Assembly (NCBI RefSeq): GCF_031450785.1
Contig: NZ_JARTWB010000001.1
Coordinates: 558,001-622,000, forward strand
Direction of reading: 5' to 3'
DNA: 64,000 nucleotides
Source: Caballeronia sp. LZ062
GTDB lineage: Bacteria > Pseudomonadota > Gammaproteobacteria > Burkholderiales > Burkholderiaceae
Position 1 is the stretch's first letter. Every line of letters begins with the position of its first letter. The notes below the pieces were generated by a model that did not search any database, was not told the DNA's origin, and was given only the letters and a program-made list of their open reading frames with translations. Position numbers and translations under genes: made by a program. Below, one piece after another: positions 17,743-26,067 of the stretch.

Positions 17743-19253
17743 TGCGATCCTCCCGCAATGAGCCGATATACGTCGTCTTCCGACGCGGAATGTCCTGCGA
17801 CTTCGGCGACCTTTCGGCGATCGCGCAGCACCGCGATCCGATGGCTCACGCGCACCACTTCGCTGACTTCCGACGAGATGAAGAGAATCGACAGGCCCTT
17901 CGCGCACAGCGCCAGCACGCGATCCATGATCTCGAACTTCGCGGCCACATCGATGCCGCGCGTCGGCTCGTCGAGAATCAGCATCTTCGGTTCGGTGGCG
18001 AGCCAGCGCGCGAGCAGCACCTTCTGCTGATTGCCGCCCGACAGCAGGCCGATGGGCTGCTCCGCGTCGCGCGCCTTGATGCCGAACTGCTCGATGTACC
18101 GGTTGGCGATCTCGCGCTGCTTCGCCTTGCCGATGCAGCGCCACAGGCCGCGCCGCGCCTGCACCGCAAGAATGATGTTCTCGCGTATCGACAGGTCCGC
18201 GACGATGCCTTCCTTCTTGCGGTCTTCGGGACAGTAACCCATGCCGTGACGCACGGCATCGCGCGGCGAATGCAGTTTCACCGTCTTGCCGCCGATACGC
18301 GTGGCGCCCGCATCGGAACGTTCGGCGCCGAAGAGCAACCGCGCCGTTTCGGTGCGGCCCGAGCCGAGCAGACCGGCGAGCCCGAGGATCTGTCCGGGCT
18401 GCACGTCGATATCGACGGGATTCATCACGCCACGCCGCCCCACGCCGCGCATCTCGAGAAAGGGCGACGCATTGCTCTGCCCGGCGGGCGTTTGCGCGGC
18501 CGCGCGTTCCAGCCGCTCGGTCATGCGCTCGTGACCGACCATCTTCGAGACCAGCAGTTCGACGGGCAAGTCTTTCGCGAGATATTCGCCTTCGCGCTCG
18601 CCGTTACGCATGACCGTGATGCGGTCGGACACCGCATAGGTCTGTTCGAGAAAGTGCGTGACGAAAAGGATTGCGAGACCGGCATCGCGCAGCTTGCGCA
18701 GCACGCCGAAAAGGCGCGTGACTTCACCGTCGTCGAGGCTGGACGTGGGTTCGTCGAGAATAAGAACGCGCGCATCGACCGAAAGCGCCCGCGCGATCGC
18801 CACCATCTGCTGCACGGCGATGGGATACGTGTCGAGCGACTTCGTGACGTCCACCGAGACATCGAGTTCCGCGAGCGCGGACTGCGCGCGCGCGTGAATC
18901 GTTTTCCAGTCGATGGCGCCGCGCCGCTTCGGCTGACGCCCTGCGAACATGTTCTCCGCCACCGACAGATTGGGGCACAGATTCACTTCCTGGTACAGCG
19001 TCTGGATGCCAGCCGCTTCCGCCTCCAGTGGCGCGGAAAAATTCACGGGACGGCCCGCGAGCCGAATCTCGCCCGCGTCGTGCGCATGTACGCCCGTCAG
19101 CACGTTAATCAGCGTCGATTTGCCGGCGCCGTTCTGTCCCATCAGCGTGTGAATTTCACCGGGAAATAAGCGGAAATGGACGTCATGCAGTGCGCGGACG
19201 CCGGGAAAAGACTTCGACAGGCCGATCGTTTCGAGAACAGGAGCGTCGGTCAT
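17739..19253 (-). CDS. ytfR: Sugar ABC transporter ATPase, YtfR-like (two nucleotide-binding domains)
   Basis: This 504-residue protein has the tandem ATPase layout of sugar importers. The first domain has Walker A GQNGAGKSTLINVLTG, a signature-like region and Walker B VLILDEPTSSL. The second has a degenerate P-loop (LLGSGRTETARLLFG), signature LLSGGNQQKVLLARWL and Walker B MLILDEPTRGIDV. Four to five hundred residues is usual for the family. I prefer the ATG at 19253 (MTDAPVLETIGLSKSFPG) because the other in-frame ATG, at 19286, lies inside the hairpin at 19283-19312. The gene follows the binding-protein gene and precedes both permeases. Confidence 0.9.
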   Translation of the reverse strand: MTDAPVLETIGLSKSFPGVRALHDVHFRLFPGEIHTLMGQNGAGKSTLINVLTGVHAHDAGEIRLAGRPVNFSAPLEAEAAGIQTLYQEVNLCPNLSVAENMFAGRQPKRRGAIDWKTIHARAQSALAELDVSVDVTKSLDTYPIAVQQMVAIARALSVDARVLILDEPTSSLDDGEVTRLFGVLRKLRDAGLAILFVTHFLEQTYAVSDRITVMRNGEREGEYLAKDLPVELLVSKMVGHERMTERLERAAAQTPAGQSNASPFLEMRGVGRRGVMNPVDIDVQPGQILGLAGLLGSGRTETARLLFGAERSDAGATRIGGKTVKLHSPRDAVRHGMGYCPEDRKKEGIVADLSIRENIILAVQARRGLWRCIGKAKQREIANRYIEQFGIKARDAEQPIGLLSGGNQQKVLLARWLATEPKMLILDEPTRGIDVAAKFEIMDRVLALCAKGLSILFISSEVSEVVRVSHRIAVLRDRRKVAEVAGHSASEDDVYRLIAGGSQ

Positions 19254-19282
19254 GGAGCGCGCCGGAGAGAGGGAGGGATCGT

Positions 19283-19312
19283 CCATCGCGTGGGCGAACG
19301 CCCGCGCGATGG
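19283..19312 (-). promoter_or_regulatory. Intercistronic hairpin after the binding-protein gene
   Basis: CCATCGCGTGGGCG and CGCCCGCGCGATGG flank a two-base centre, forming a 14-bp stem with one G-T wobble. It lies between the binding-protein stop (19324) and the ATPase start (19253). Such hairpins commonly protect or partly terminate mRNA, so that the binding protein is made in excess over the membrane parts. Confidence 0.65.
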
Positions 19313-19323
19313 ACGTGCACGCG

Positions 19324-20292
19324 TCAGTATTTGCGTTGCGGCAGGGTCTGCGCGGCGACGCTCATCGGGAAGATGGTTTCTTCCGTGACGATGCGCTTGG
19401 GCAGTTGCTTGCCCGCGACGATATCCTTCACCGCGGTCATCAACTGCGGCCCGAGCAGCGGACTGCATTCCACGTCCACGTTGATCTTGCCGGCGATCAT
19501 GGCCTCGAAACCGCCTTTGGTGGCATCGAAGGAGACCACCGTCACGTCCTTGCCGGGCTTCATGCCGGCCTCTTCCATCGCCTGGATCGCGCCGAGCGCC
19601 ATGTCGTCGTTATGCGCGTAGACGACATTGATCTGCTTGCCGTAAGTCTTCACGAAGGCTTCCATGACCTGCTTGCCGCCCGCGAGCGTGAAGTCGCCGC
19701 TTTGCGAGGCGATCACCTTGAACTTTGGGTCGTTCTTGATGACTTCGAGCAAGCCCGCACGCCGGTCGTTGGCCGGCGCCGACCCAACCGTGCCCTGCAA
19801 TTCGACGATATTGATGGGCCCCTTCTCGTTCTTGTAGTGATCTTCAAGCCACTTGCCGCCGCGACGTCCTTCTTCGAGGAAGTCGGAGCCGATCATCGTC
19901 ACATAGAGTGACTTGTCTTTGACATCGATATTGCGGTCCGTGAGGATGACGGGAATCTTGGCGTTCTTCGCTTCGACGAGAATGGGCTCCCATCCGGATT
20001 CGACGACCGGCGAAAACGCGATGACATCCACTTTCTGGGCGATATACGAGCGAATCGCCTTGATCTGGTTCTCTTGCTTTTGTTGGGCGTCTGAGAATTT
20101 GAGGTTGATACCCGCGTCTTTCGCGGCCGATTTCACAGAGACGGTATTGGCCGTGCGCCATGCGCTTTCTGCGCCGACCTGCGCGAACCCCAGCGTGATC
20201 TGTTTATCTTCGGCGTGTGCGTTCACGCCTGCGGCAAATAACAGGACCGAACCGAGCATTGCGCCCAGCACCGTGCGTCGGGTCTGCTTCAT
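19324..20292 (-). CDS. ytfQ: Periplasmic sugar-binding protein, YtfQ-like (galactofuranose type)
   Basis: This 322-residue exported protein has a clear signal peptide (MKQTRRTVLGAMLGSVLLFAAGVNAHA). The mature part follows the E. coli YtfQ pattern closely: FAQVGAESAWR, DAQQKQENQIKAIRSYIAQ, VVESGWEPILVEAK, LTDRNIDVKDKSLY, IVELQGTVGSA, SQSGDFT, VVYAHNDDMALGAIQAMEEAG. YtfQ binds galactofuranose; related Burkholderia proteins may take other hexoses, so the exact sugar is open. Start ATG 20292 has GGAGACG upstream. It heads a four-gene operon with YtfR, YtfT and YjfF-like genes. Confidence 0.9.
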   Translation of the reverse strand: MKQTRRTVLGAMLGSVLLFAAGVNAHAEDKQITLGFAQVGAESAWRTANTVSVKSAAKDAGINLKFSDAQQKQENQIKAIRSYIAQKVDVIAFSPVVESGWEPILVEAKNAKIPVILTDRNIDVKDKSLYVTMIGSDFLEEGRRGGKWLEDHYKNEKGPINIVELQGTVGSAPANDRRAGLLEVIKNDPKFKVIASQSGDFTLAGGKQVMEAFVKTYGKQINVVYAHNDDMALGAIQAMEEAGMKPGKDVTVVSFDATKGGFEAMIAGKINVDVECSPLLGPQLMTAVKDIVAGKQLPKRIVTEETIFPMSVAAQTLPQRKY

Positions 20293-20428
20293 TTTTCGTC
20301 TCCAGATGAATTATCTTTTTGCCGCGGCTCTGAGTCCGGGGTCCTGAACTCGGGGTCGAGTCCTGCGCAAGATTAGTCTGGAGAAGCATGCGGGTCCAAT
20401 CACTTATTCGGCGTCGAGGATACCAAGT

Positions 20429-20438
20429 CTGATATCAG
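20429..20438. promoter_or_regulatory. Palindrome upstream of the ytfQ-like gene
   Basis: CTGATATCAG is a perfect 10-bp palindrome, 137 bp before the binding-protein start codon. It may be an operator of the transporter operon. Support is limited to symmetry and position in the 227-bp gap 20293-20519, which otherwise shows no gene. Confidence 0.35.
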
Positions 20439-20519
20439 GGAAAACACGGTCCACAGTGCACGTTGCGGCGACTTAAATCTAGTTAAGCGCTCACTGTGCG
20501 CGGGTAAATACCGACTCAA

Positions 20520-20867
20520 TCATTTACCCGCCCCGGTAGACGCAATGCACGTCAGCACCAGCACGCCACTGCTCGTTCCGACTGTGCTCACCGAAGCCTG
20601 ATGTAACGCGCCAGGTTCGCAAGACCATCTGACAACGAAATCGGCTTCGCATGAGCTTGCATTTCGTAGAGTCGGCGGCAAGCTGACTGAGTACTCGCAA
20701 GTGTCCGTGCCGTTGCAACGTACAGACAGGTCATGAGTCGCATCGACTGGTTCGCCGCAGTTTTCAGCATAGACGCCAGATTCAATGCGTATCGTGCTTG
20801 CCGTTGCGTAGGCGCTTGCCGCAATGTGAACGGTGAGCGAAAGTACTATGCCTACTCCCCGGAACAT
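20520..20867 (-). CDS. Small secreted cysteine-rich protein of unknown function
   Basis: This 115-residue protein has an N-terminal signal peptide (GVGIVLSLTVHIAASAYATA). The mature domain has six cysteines in the order NCG, RCNG, TCEY, SSCE, WSC, LTC, which would allow three disulfides. The spacing, with C-x6 between the second and third Cys and a VxWxC ending, recalls SUEL/rhamnose-binding lectin domains, but this is a visual resemblance only. It starts 17 bp after the glycosyltransferase stop on the same strand, so the two are probably co-transcribed. A carbohydrate-binding role would fit that neighbour but is inference. Confidence 0.6.
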   Translation of the reverse strand: MFRGVGIVLSLTVHIAASAYATASTIRIESGVYAENCGEPVDATHDLSVRCNGTDTCEYSVSLPPTLRNASSCEADFVVRWSCEPGALHQASVSTVGTSSGVLVLTCIASTGAGK

Positions 20868-20884
20868 TGCGCCCCCGAATCATC

Positions 20885-21883
20885 CTAACGCAACGGTTGC
20901 GAACTCCTCGATTCAAGTGCTGCATGACCGAGTGCGTTCAGCTTTCGCGAAACGCGGCGAAACAGAAAGCGGCCGACATTCCACGCAACCCACGGATCTT
21001 TCGCGCAGACCTTGAGCACACTCGCCGGTCCCTCGGACTTGAACTTCACGATCAGATCACGCTTTGCATCCAGCCATTTGAGGCCGTTCGAGCGGCGAGC
21101 GACGAGTGCCCGCAGACGGGGGTTGCTGCTGATCTGTGGCCGGGATAAGAGTTGATCCGTGGCCGCCCTCATCGCCCGATAATTGACCTTGGTGCGGCTC
21201 ATGCCGGATGCCGCCTTGCTGATCGAGCCCATTCGTTCCGTGTATAGATAATAGGCATCTTTCGTGCAGACCCAGACGCAGCCGGACAGAAGCGCGTCGA
21301 GCATCAAGTGAAAGTCTTCGCCGTGACGCAAGCTCACCGGATAATGAAGTCTTCGTTCGAGCAGCGTCTTGCGACGAAAGATAGGCATGAGAAGCCCGAA
21401 GTCGCATTCGGTCGATTCACCCGCCGCGTTGTACAGGAAGGAATCGAGCGTGACGTTGAAGTGCGGTTCGTCACCTTTTCGACGAAACCCTTGGCGAACG
21501 ATCTTTCGCGCCACAGCGTCGTAGATCAGTAAGTTATCCGTAACGATGTCTGCATTCGTCTCGTCTCCTAGTTTCACGAGGCGTTCCAGCCGTTCAGGTG
21601 CGAACCGGTCATCGGCGTCGAGCAAAGCAATCCAGTCACCGTGGGCTGCCTCGATTCCCGCATTGCGAGCGCCACCCGGACCCAGGTTCGACTCTAGATT
21701 GATGAGCCTGATGCGGCTGTCTTCTGTCGCCGCCGACCCGACTACCTTCGCCGTTTCGTCAGTGGACGCGTCATTGACAACGATGATTTCGAGCGGCGCG
21801 AGCGTCTGGCTCTGCAGCGATGCAGGTGCGACGCATATGAAGTCTTGTGCGTTGTACGCGGGGACTATGACCGACACTGACAT
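20885..21883 (-). CDS. Family 2 glycosyltransferase
   Basis: This 332-residue soluble GT-A enzyme opens directly with the family signature MSVSVIVPAYNAQDFI. The nucleotide-binding aspartate region (IVVNDASTDETAKVV), ARNAGIEAAHGDWIALLDADD with the DxD motif near residues 85-90, and the acceptor region HGEDFHLMLDALLSG follow. GT2 enzymes transfer an activated sugar to a lipid, polysaccharide or protein. Acceptor and donor are unknown, and no polysaccharide locus surrounds it. The start at 21883 is supported by GGGAGAGCC upstream; the open frame continues to 22333 but without coding character. Confidence 0.87.
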   Translation of the reverse strand: MSVSVIVPAYNAQDFICVAPASLQSQTLAPLEIIVVNDASTDETAKVVGSAATEDSRIRLINLESNLGPGGARNAGIEAAHGDWIALLDADDRFAPERLERLVKLGDETNADIVTDNLLIYDAVARKIVRQGFRRKGDEPHFNVTLDSFLYNAAGESTECDFGLLMPIFRRKTLLERRLHYPVSLRHGEDFHLMLDALLSGCVWVCTKDAYYLYTERMGSISKAASGMSRTKVNYRAMRAATDQLLSRPQISSNPRLRALVARRSNGLKWLDAKRDLIVKFKSEGPASVLKVCAKDPWVAWNVGRFLFRRVSRKLNALGHAALESRSSQPLR

Positions 21884-22360
21884 GCTTGGCTCTCCCGACG
21901 TGGCTCGAAAGCGGCAGGCGCGCTTCGACCTCAGGCACGAATCCATCGGACCAAAGCGCTTCGAACAGGCTTCTAAGGCTGTATTTGCCGAACGCCCTCT
22001 AGAGTAGTCAACGGTCGATGCGAGCGCAAAGCTTAAAATCAGCAGTACTTCGCTTTTTAGACGGGCGGTCCGCGAGATTTGCAAGCGGACAGTTCGAGAT
22101 GCTGCAATGCAACGGGATGTTGCGTCGATAAACGCCATTCGTGCAGGCGGAATAGCGCGCTCAATTGCATACGCGGCGAAGATATTGTCGGCGGTGCAAC
22201 ATCCGCGAAGGATGATCGTCCCGGCCCCATTAACCGCGGTCGGCGTCGGTCGCAGCGCCAAAAAAAATAGGCGTCTGCAAGAGGAGGCACGCTGACTGCT
22301 AACAGACTGCCGCTGGCGCCAGGCGCCAAGCATTCACTGCGCCCGGAGGACGCCAAACGC
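21884..22360. other. 477-bp divergent intergenic region with a GC-rich dyad
   Basis: This gap lies between the leftward glycosyltransferase and the rightward hybrid kinase. TGGCGCCAGGCGCCA at 22314-22328 is a perfect inverted repeat around one central base, 32 bp before the kinase start. An A-run lies at 22260-22267. No gene was recognised; the open frame on the minus strand looks non-coding. Confidence 0.45.
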
Positions 22361-24115
22361 ATGAACACCGATCGCGATTTGCCAGCCGACGCGTACCGGA
22401 TCGTCTTCAGACTGCTGCCGAGCCCGTGCCTCCTGCTGGCTGTCGACGAGGCCTACACGATTCTCGATGCAAACGATGCCTTCCTGCGCGAGACGATCAG
22501 CGACCGCGAGGATCTGATCGGCCGCCCTGTATTCGATGCGTTTCCCGACAATCCTGCGGACCAGAAGACGAAGGCGACGACGGTACTCGGCGAGTCGCTG
22601 AAACGCGTGGTCCGGCTGCGCCGCACGGACGCGATGGCGCTGCAGCGCTACGACGTTCCCGACCGGTCGAGCGATACGGGCGCGTTCATCGTTCGATACT
22701 GGAGTCCTATTAACATCCCGCTGCGAAAGCCGGATGGGTCGGTGGCGTTCATCATTCACCGTGTCGAGAACGTTACCGACTTCGTGGCTGAAGTCCACAA
22801 ACGCACGAAGGCGACGGACGATACGCATCACTCTTTCGACACAAGGCATGTCGATAGCGAATCCGAGCTGATTCGTCGGAGCCGCCAACTATCGAACTCC
22901 AACCAGGAATTGCGCAGGTTGAGCGAGGAAGCACTCGCGCTGGCTGCCCGCCTCAAGGATGAAAGCATCCGCAAAGACGAGTTTCTGGCGATGCTCGGAC
23001 ACGAGCTCCGCAATCCACTGGCGGGACTGGCATCGGCGTTTCAGCTCATCGACATGAGCGATGCCGCGCAAGGCGTGCCGCAGGAAATGGGCTCGCTGAT
23101 CAATCGCCAGATTGGGACGCTGACGCGCCTTGTCGATGATCTGCTCGATGCGTCGCGCGTCTCGCGTGGCGCCATCCGGCTGCATCGTGAAATCATCGAT
23201 TTGCGCATGGTCATTGAAACGGCCGCCTACTCGGTGCGCAAAGAGTTCGAGGCGAAGGAACATTCTCTTGTCATCGATCTGGCGCCCGGCGATTACACGA
23301 TGAATGGCGATGCCACGCGCTTGCAGCAGGTGGTGGCGAATCTGCTTTCCAACGCCGTCAAGTTCACAGACCGTGGCGGGATCATCCGCATGCGTCTGTC
23401 CGCGAGCGCGGCAAATGAAGAACGCAGAGCCGTTCTCACCGTCGAGGACAACGGACGCGGGATTCCGGCGCGCTACATCGAATCGATCTTCGAGTTGTTC
23501 GCGCAAGTGAACACCACGCTCGACCGCGCCGAGGGTGGACTGGGCATTGGTCTGAACCTCGCGCGCCGATTGGTCGAGTTGCACGGCGGCACGCTCGTCG
23601 CCAAGTCCGAAGGCGAAGGCAAGGGCAGCCAGTTCACGGTCGATCTGCCTCTCTCGATCGCGACGGACGAGCAGCCCGCGCCCGTGTCGGAGCAGCCTTT
23701 CTATTTAGGCGATCGGGACGTCTCGGTCTTGCTCGTCGAGGACAACGACGACGTGCGAGCTGCGACGGCGGCGATGCTCGAATCGTTCGGTTACGCGGTC
23801 GCGACCGCGTCCGACGGCACGAGCGGCGTGGAATCGATGGTAGCGCGAACGCCCATGGTGGCCATCGTCGATATCGGCTTGCCCGGCATCGACGGCTTCG
23901 AAGTCGCGCGGCGCGCGAGAGACACGCTCGGTGACAAGCGTCCGCACCTCATCGCACTGAGCGGATACAGCGGGCCGGAGGTGAACGAGCGGGCGATACA
24001 GAGCGGCTTCGACGATGTTTTCGTCAAGCCGATCGACATCGGGTCGCTGCAGCGATCGATTCAAGCGGTCGTGGCGAAGGCTCAGGCGAACGAAATGCAG
24101 GAGCCGGCCGCGTGA
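22361..24115 (+). CDS. Soluble hybrid sensor histidine kinase (PAS-HisKA-HATPase-REC)
   Basis: This 584-residue protein has no signal peptide or membrane helix. It has a PAS domain (about residues 13-140: LLAVDEAYTILDANDAFLRET), a coiled linker, then HisKA with the phospho-histidine at residue 214 (MLGHELRNPLAGL). The ATPase domain has an N box (QVVANLLSNAVKFT), a G1 box (VEDNGRGIP) and a G2 box (GGLGIGLNLAR). A C-terminal receiver has its phospho-aspartate at residue 504 (MVAIVDIGLPGIDGFEVA) and conserved Lys in VFVKPID. No separate response regulator or output gene is adjacent, so its partner is unknown. The start has GGAGGA upstream. Confidence 0.93.
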   Translation: MNTDRDLPADAYRIVFRLLPSPCLLLAVDEAYTILDANDAFLRETISDREDLIGRPVFDAFPDNPADQKTKATTVLGESLKRVVRLRRTDAMALQRYDVPDRSSDTGAFIVRYWSPINIPLRKPDGSVAFIIHRVENVTDFVAEVHKRTKATDDTHHSFDTRHVDSESELIRRSRQLSNSNQELRRLSEEALALAARLKDESIRKDEFLAMLGHELRNPLAGLASAFQLIDMSDAAQGVPQEMGSLINRQIGTLTRLVDDLLDASRVSRGAIRLHREIIDLRMVIETAAYSVRKEFEAKEHSLVIDLAPGDYTMNGDATRLQQVVANLLSNAVKFTDRGGIIRMRLSASAANEERRAVLTVEDNGRGIPARYIESIFELFAQVNTTLDRAEGGLGIGLNLARRLVELHGGTLVAKSEGEGKGSQFTVDLPLSIATDEQPAPVSEQPFYLGDRDVSVLLVEDNDDVRAATAAMLESFGYAVATASDGTSGVESMVARTPMVAIVDIGLPGIDGFEVARRARDTLGDKRPHLIALSGYSGPEVNERAIQSGFDDVFVKPIDIGSLQRSIQAVVAKAQANEMQEPAA

Positions 24116-24130
24116 CTGCGCGCATCGCGC

Positions 24131-24159
24131 GGCGTGACTTGTCTTCACAAGAACGCGCC
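24131..24159. terminator. Possible terminator between convergent genes
   Basis: CTTGT-CTTC-ACAAG at 24138-24151 forms a 5-bp stem with a tetraloop. Flanking GGCGT and ACGC partly extend it. It lies between the hybrid-kinase stop and the convergent SMP-30 stop. There is no T-run. Confidence 0.4.
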
Positions 24160-24173
24160 GCTCAAAACCGCAT

Positions 24174-25076
24174 TTAACCCGCGAAGCGGGGCTCGGGATT
24201 ACCGCGCACCCCGAGCCCCGTGACGGCAAACAGTCCCCCTTTGTCACGCTCCTTCTGAGGTATGCCCCACATCGGGCGGCCCATCGTCGATACATATAGC
24301 GTGTCGAGATTCGGGCCGCCGAACATCACGCTCGTCAGGTTGCGCACCGGGAACGGCACGATGCGATCGAGCTTTCCATCGGGTGAAAATCGCAGGATGC
24401 GTCCTCCGAACACCAGCGCGGACCAGATGTAGCCTTCTTCGTCGACCGTCGCGCCATCGAACGTCCCCGCCATGTTGCGAGCCGACGCGAAGAGCCGCTT
24501 GTTCGATATCCCGCCAGTTTCTATATCGTAGTCGTATGCGTACATCTCCTTGCTGTACGTGTCCGTGAAATAGAGCGTGCGATTATCGGGACTCCAGCAC
24601 GGGCCGTTCGAACACGTGATGCCACTGTCGAGTCGCGTCACTCGGCCGTCGACATCCAGCCGGTACAGCGCGCCGCTACGCGTCGAACGCTGACCGCGAT
24701 CCGCGAAGTAACGGTCGAAGTCGTAGGCCATCGTGCCGGCGATGAAGCGGCCGCGGCGATCCACCTTGCCGTCGTTGAAACGAGTTTCAGGATCGTCGGA
24801 CTCCGGATCCGTGATGAATTCGACGGTCTGCGATTCGAAGTCGTAGAAATGCAGCCCGTTGGCGAGCGCCACCACTGCGCCGCCCTTCTCGCGCAACGCC
24901 ATGGAGCCGATGTGATGCGGCACGAAGTAACGCGTGACCTCGCTGCCATCCGCACGGCAACTGTAGATTTCGGCTGCCGTGCTGTCGATCCAGTAGAGCC
25001 GCTCCTGCTGCACATCCCAGAGCGGTCCTTCGCCCAAGTGATTATTCGCATCGACCAGCAAGCGTACTTCGGGCAT
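24174..25076 (-). CDS. SMP-30/gluconolactonase family sugar lactonase
   Basis: This 300-residue six-bladed beta-propeller lactonase hydrolyses sugar-acid lactones to the free acid using one divalent metal. Metal-ligand regions are present: LGEGPLWD near residue 14-21 (Glu), TCSNGPCWSPD (Asn, about 155) and FDGATVDEEGYIWSA (Asp, about 205). FNDGKVDRRGRFIAGTM is also typical. It is cytoplasmic and the last gene of the nine-gene sugar-acid operon, 27 bp after the dehydrogenase gene. Opening a lactone made by the operon's short-chain dehydrogenase or taken up from outside is the likely role. Confidence 0.88.
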   Translation of the reverse strand: MPEVRLLVDANNHLGEGPLWDVQQERLYWIDSTAAEIYSCRADGSEVTRYFVPHHIGSMALREKGGAVVALANGLHFYDFESQTVEFITDPESDDPETRFNDGKVDRRGRFIAGTMAYDFDRYFADRGQRSTRSGALYRLDVDGRVTRLDSGITCSNGPCWSPDNRTLYFTDTYSKEMYAYDYDIETGGISNKRLFASARNMAGTFDGATVDEEGYIWSALVFGGRILRFSPDGKLDRIVPFPVRNLTSVMFGGPNLDTLYVSTMGRPMWGIPQKERDKGGLFAVTGLGVRGNPEPRFAG

Positions 25077-25103
25077 CGTCGTCTCCTTGATGGGTTCGTT
25101 CTG

Positions 25104-26048
25104 TCAGTCGTCGTTGTTCTTCTCGGCGCGCCGGTGCGCGAGCAAGGCCATCAGGCGGCGGTCGCGCCACCGGCTGCGTGCCTCGATCTGGCCTGCCGGA
25201 AGTCGCTCGCGCCGTTGTGCATCGAGCCGGGCAATGGCCTCTTCGGACCATGAAAACGGCACGCGCGTGTCTGCAATGCTGCGATACGTGCCGCCGTAGC
25301 GCGACGCGTAATCCGCCACACCGCCGGGCGCATTGAGGTCGATGGTTTCGAACGGACCCATGAATGACCATCGCATCGCGAGACCGTCGCGCATGACCGT
25401 GTCGAGATCGGCAGCGCTCGCGTAGCCTTGCTCGTAGAGGCTCAACGCCTCGTCCAGCACGGCTCCCTGAATGCGGTTCAGCAGGAAGCCCGAGATTTCG
25501 CGGTTGACCGTAACGGGGCTCTGTCTCGCTTCCTCGTAGATGGCGCGCGCGCGTCGAAGCGTCTCTTCCGACGTCCAGGGCGTGCCGCAGAGTTCGACAA
25601 GCGGCACGAGCGACGGCGGATTGACTGGATGCGCGACGAGGCATCGCGCGCGGCCCTCCAGGCCTTCCGTGAAGGTCGATGCGGGCAGTCCCGAAGTCGA
25701 ACTGGCGAGCAGCGCGTCGGGCTTCGTCAGGCGGTCCAGGTCGGCGAACATCGCGCGCTTCACATCGACGACCTCGGCGATGTTTTCCTGCACCAACTCC
25801 GCATTGGCGACCGTTTCCGCGAGTGATTCGCACGCGCGAACGCGCCCGACGATGTCATCGACGCTCTCGTCGATCAGGCCAAACGACGCAAGATCCTCCA
25901 CGCTCTCCCGAATCGCGGGAATCGCGCCCGAGAGCATGTCTCGCGAGGCATCGTGAATCTTCACGGCAAAGCCGCTGCGGGCGAACACGATCGCCCATGC
26001 GCGGCCGATCCGCCCCGAACCGATCACCGCTATCTCTCTCGTGCTCAT
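25104..26048 (-). CDS. 3-hydroxyacid dehydrogenase, lambda-crystallin/L-gulonate 3-dehydrogenase type
   Basis: This 314-residue NAD-dependent enzyme of the 3-hydroxyacyl-CoA dehydrogenase superfamily has a Rossmann motif at residues 7-24 (VIGSGRIGRAWAIVFARS). The catalytic His lies in VAHPVNPPSLVPLVEL, and the C-terminal dimer domain has SGFLLNRIQGAVLDEALSLYEQG and DLDTVMRDGLAMRWSFMGPFETIDLNAPGG. The HPVNPP and GPFET stretches match CRYL1 (L-gulonate 3-dehydrogenase) and carnitine dehydrogenase better than fatty-acid enzymes. It should oxidise a 3-hydroxyl of a free acid to a 3-keto acid, which is the substrate type of the BKACE protein in the same operon. The C-terminal tail is strongly charged. 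Confidence 0.82.
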   Translation of the reverse strand: MSTREIAVIGSGRIGRAWAIVFARSGFAVKIHDASRDMLSGAIPAIRESVEDLASFGLIDESVDDIVGRVRACESLAETVANAELVQENIAEVVDVKRAMFADLDRLTKPDALLASSTSGLPASTFTEGLEGRARCLVAHPVNPPSLVPLVELCGTPWTSEETLRRARAIYEEARQSPVTVNREISGFLLNRIQGAVLDEALSLYEQGYASAADLDTVMRDGLAMRWSFMGPFETIDLNAPGGVADYASRYGGTYRSIADTRVPFSWSEEAIARLDAQRRERLPAGQIEARSRWRDRRLMALLAHRRAEKNNDD

Positions 26049-26067
26049 TTGTTTCGTTCTCCTTATG

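Noticed and set aside
17742..19169. 475-residue open frame opposite the ytfR-like gene
   Set aside because: Mirror frame of a well-conserved ATPase, with no ribosome site or motif.
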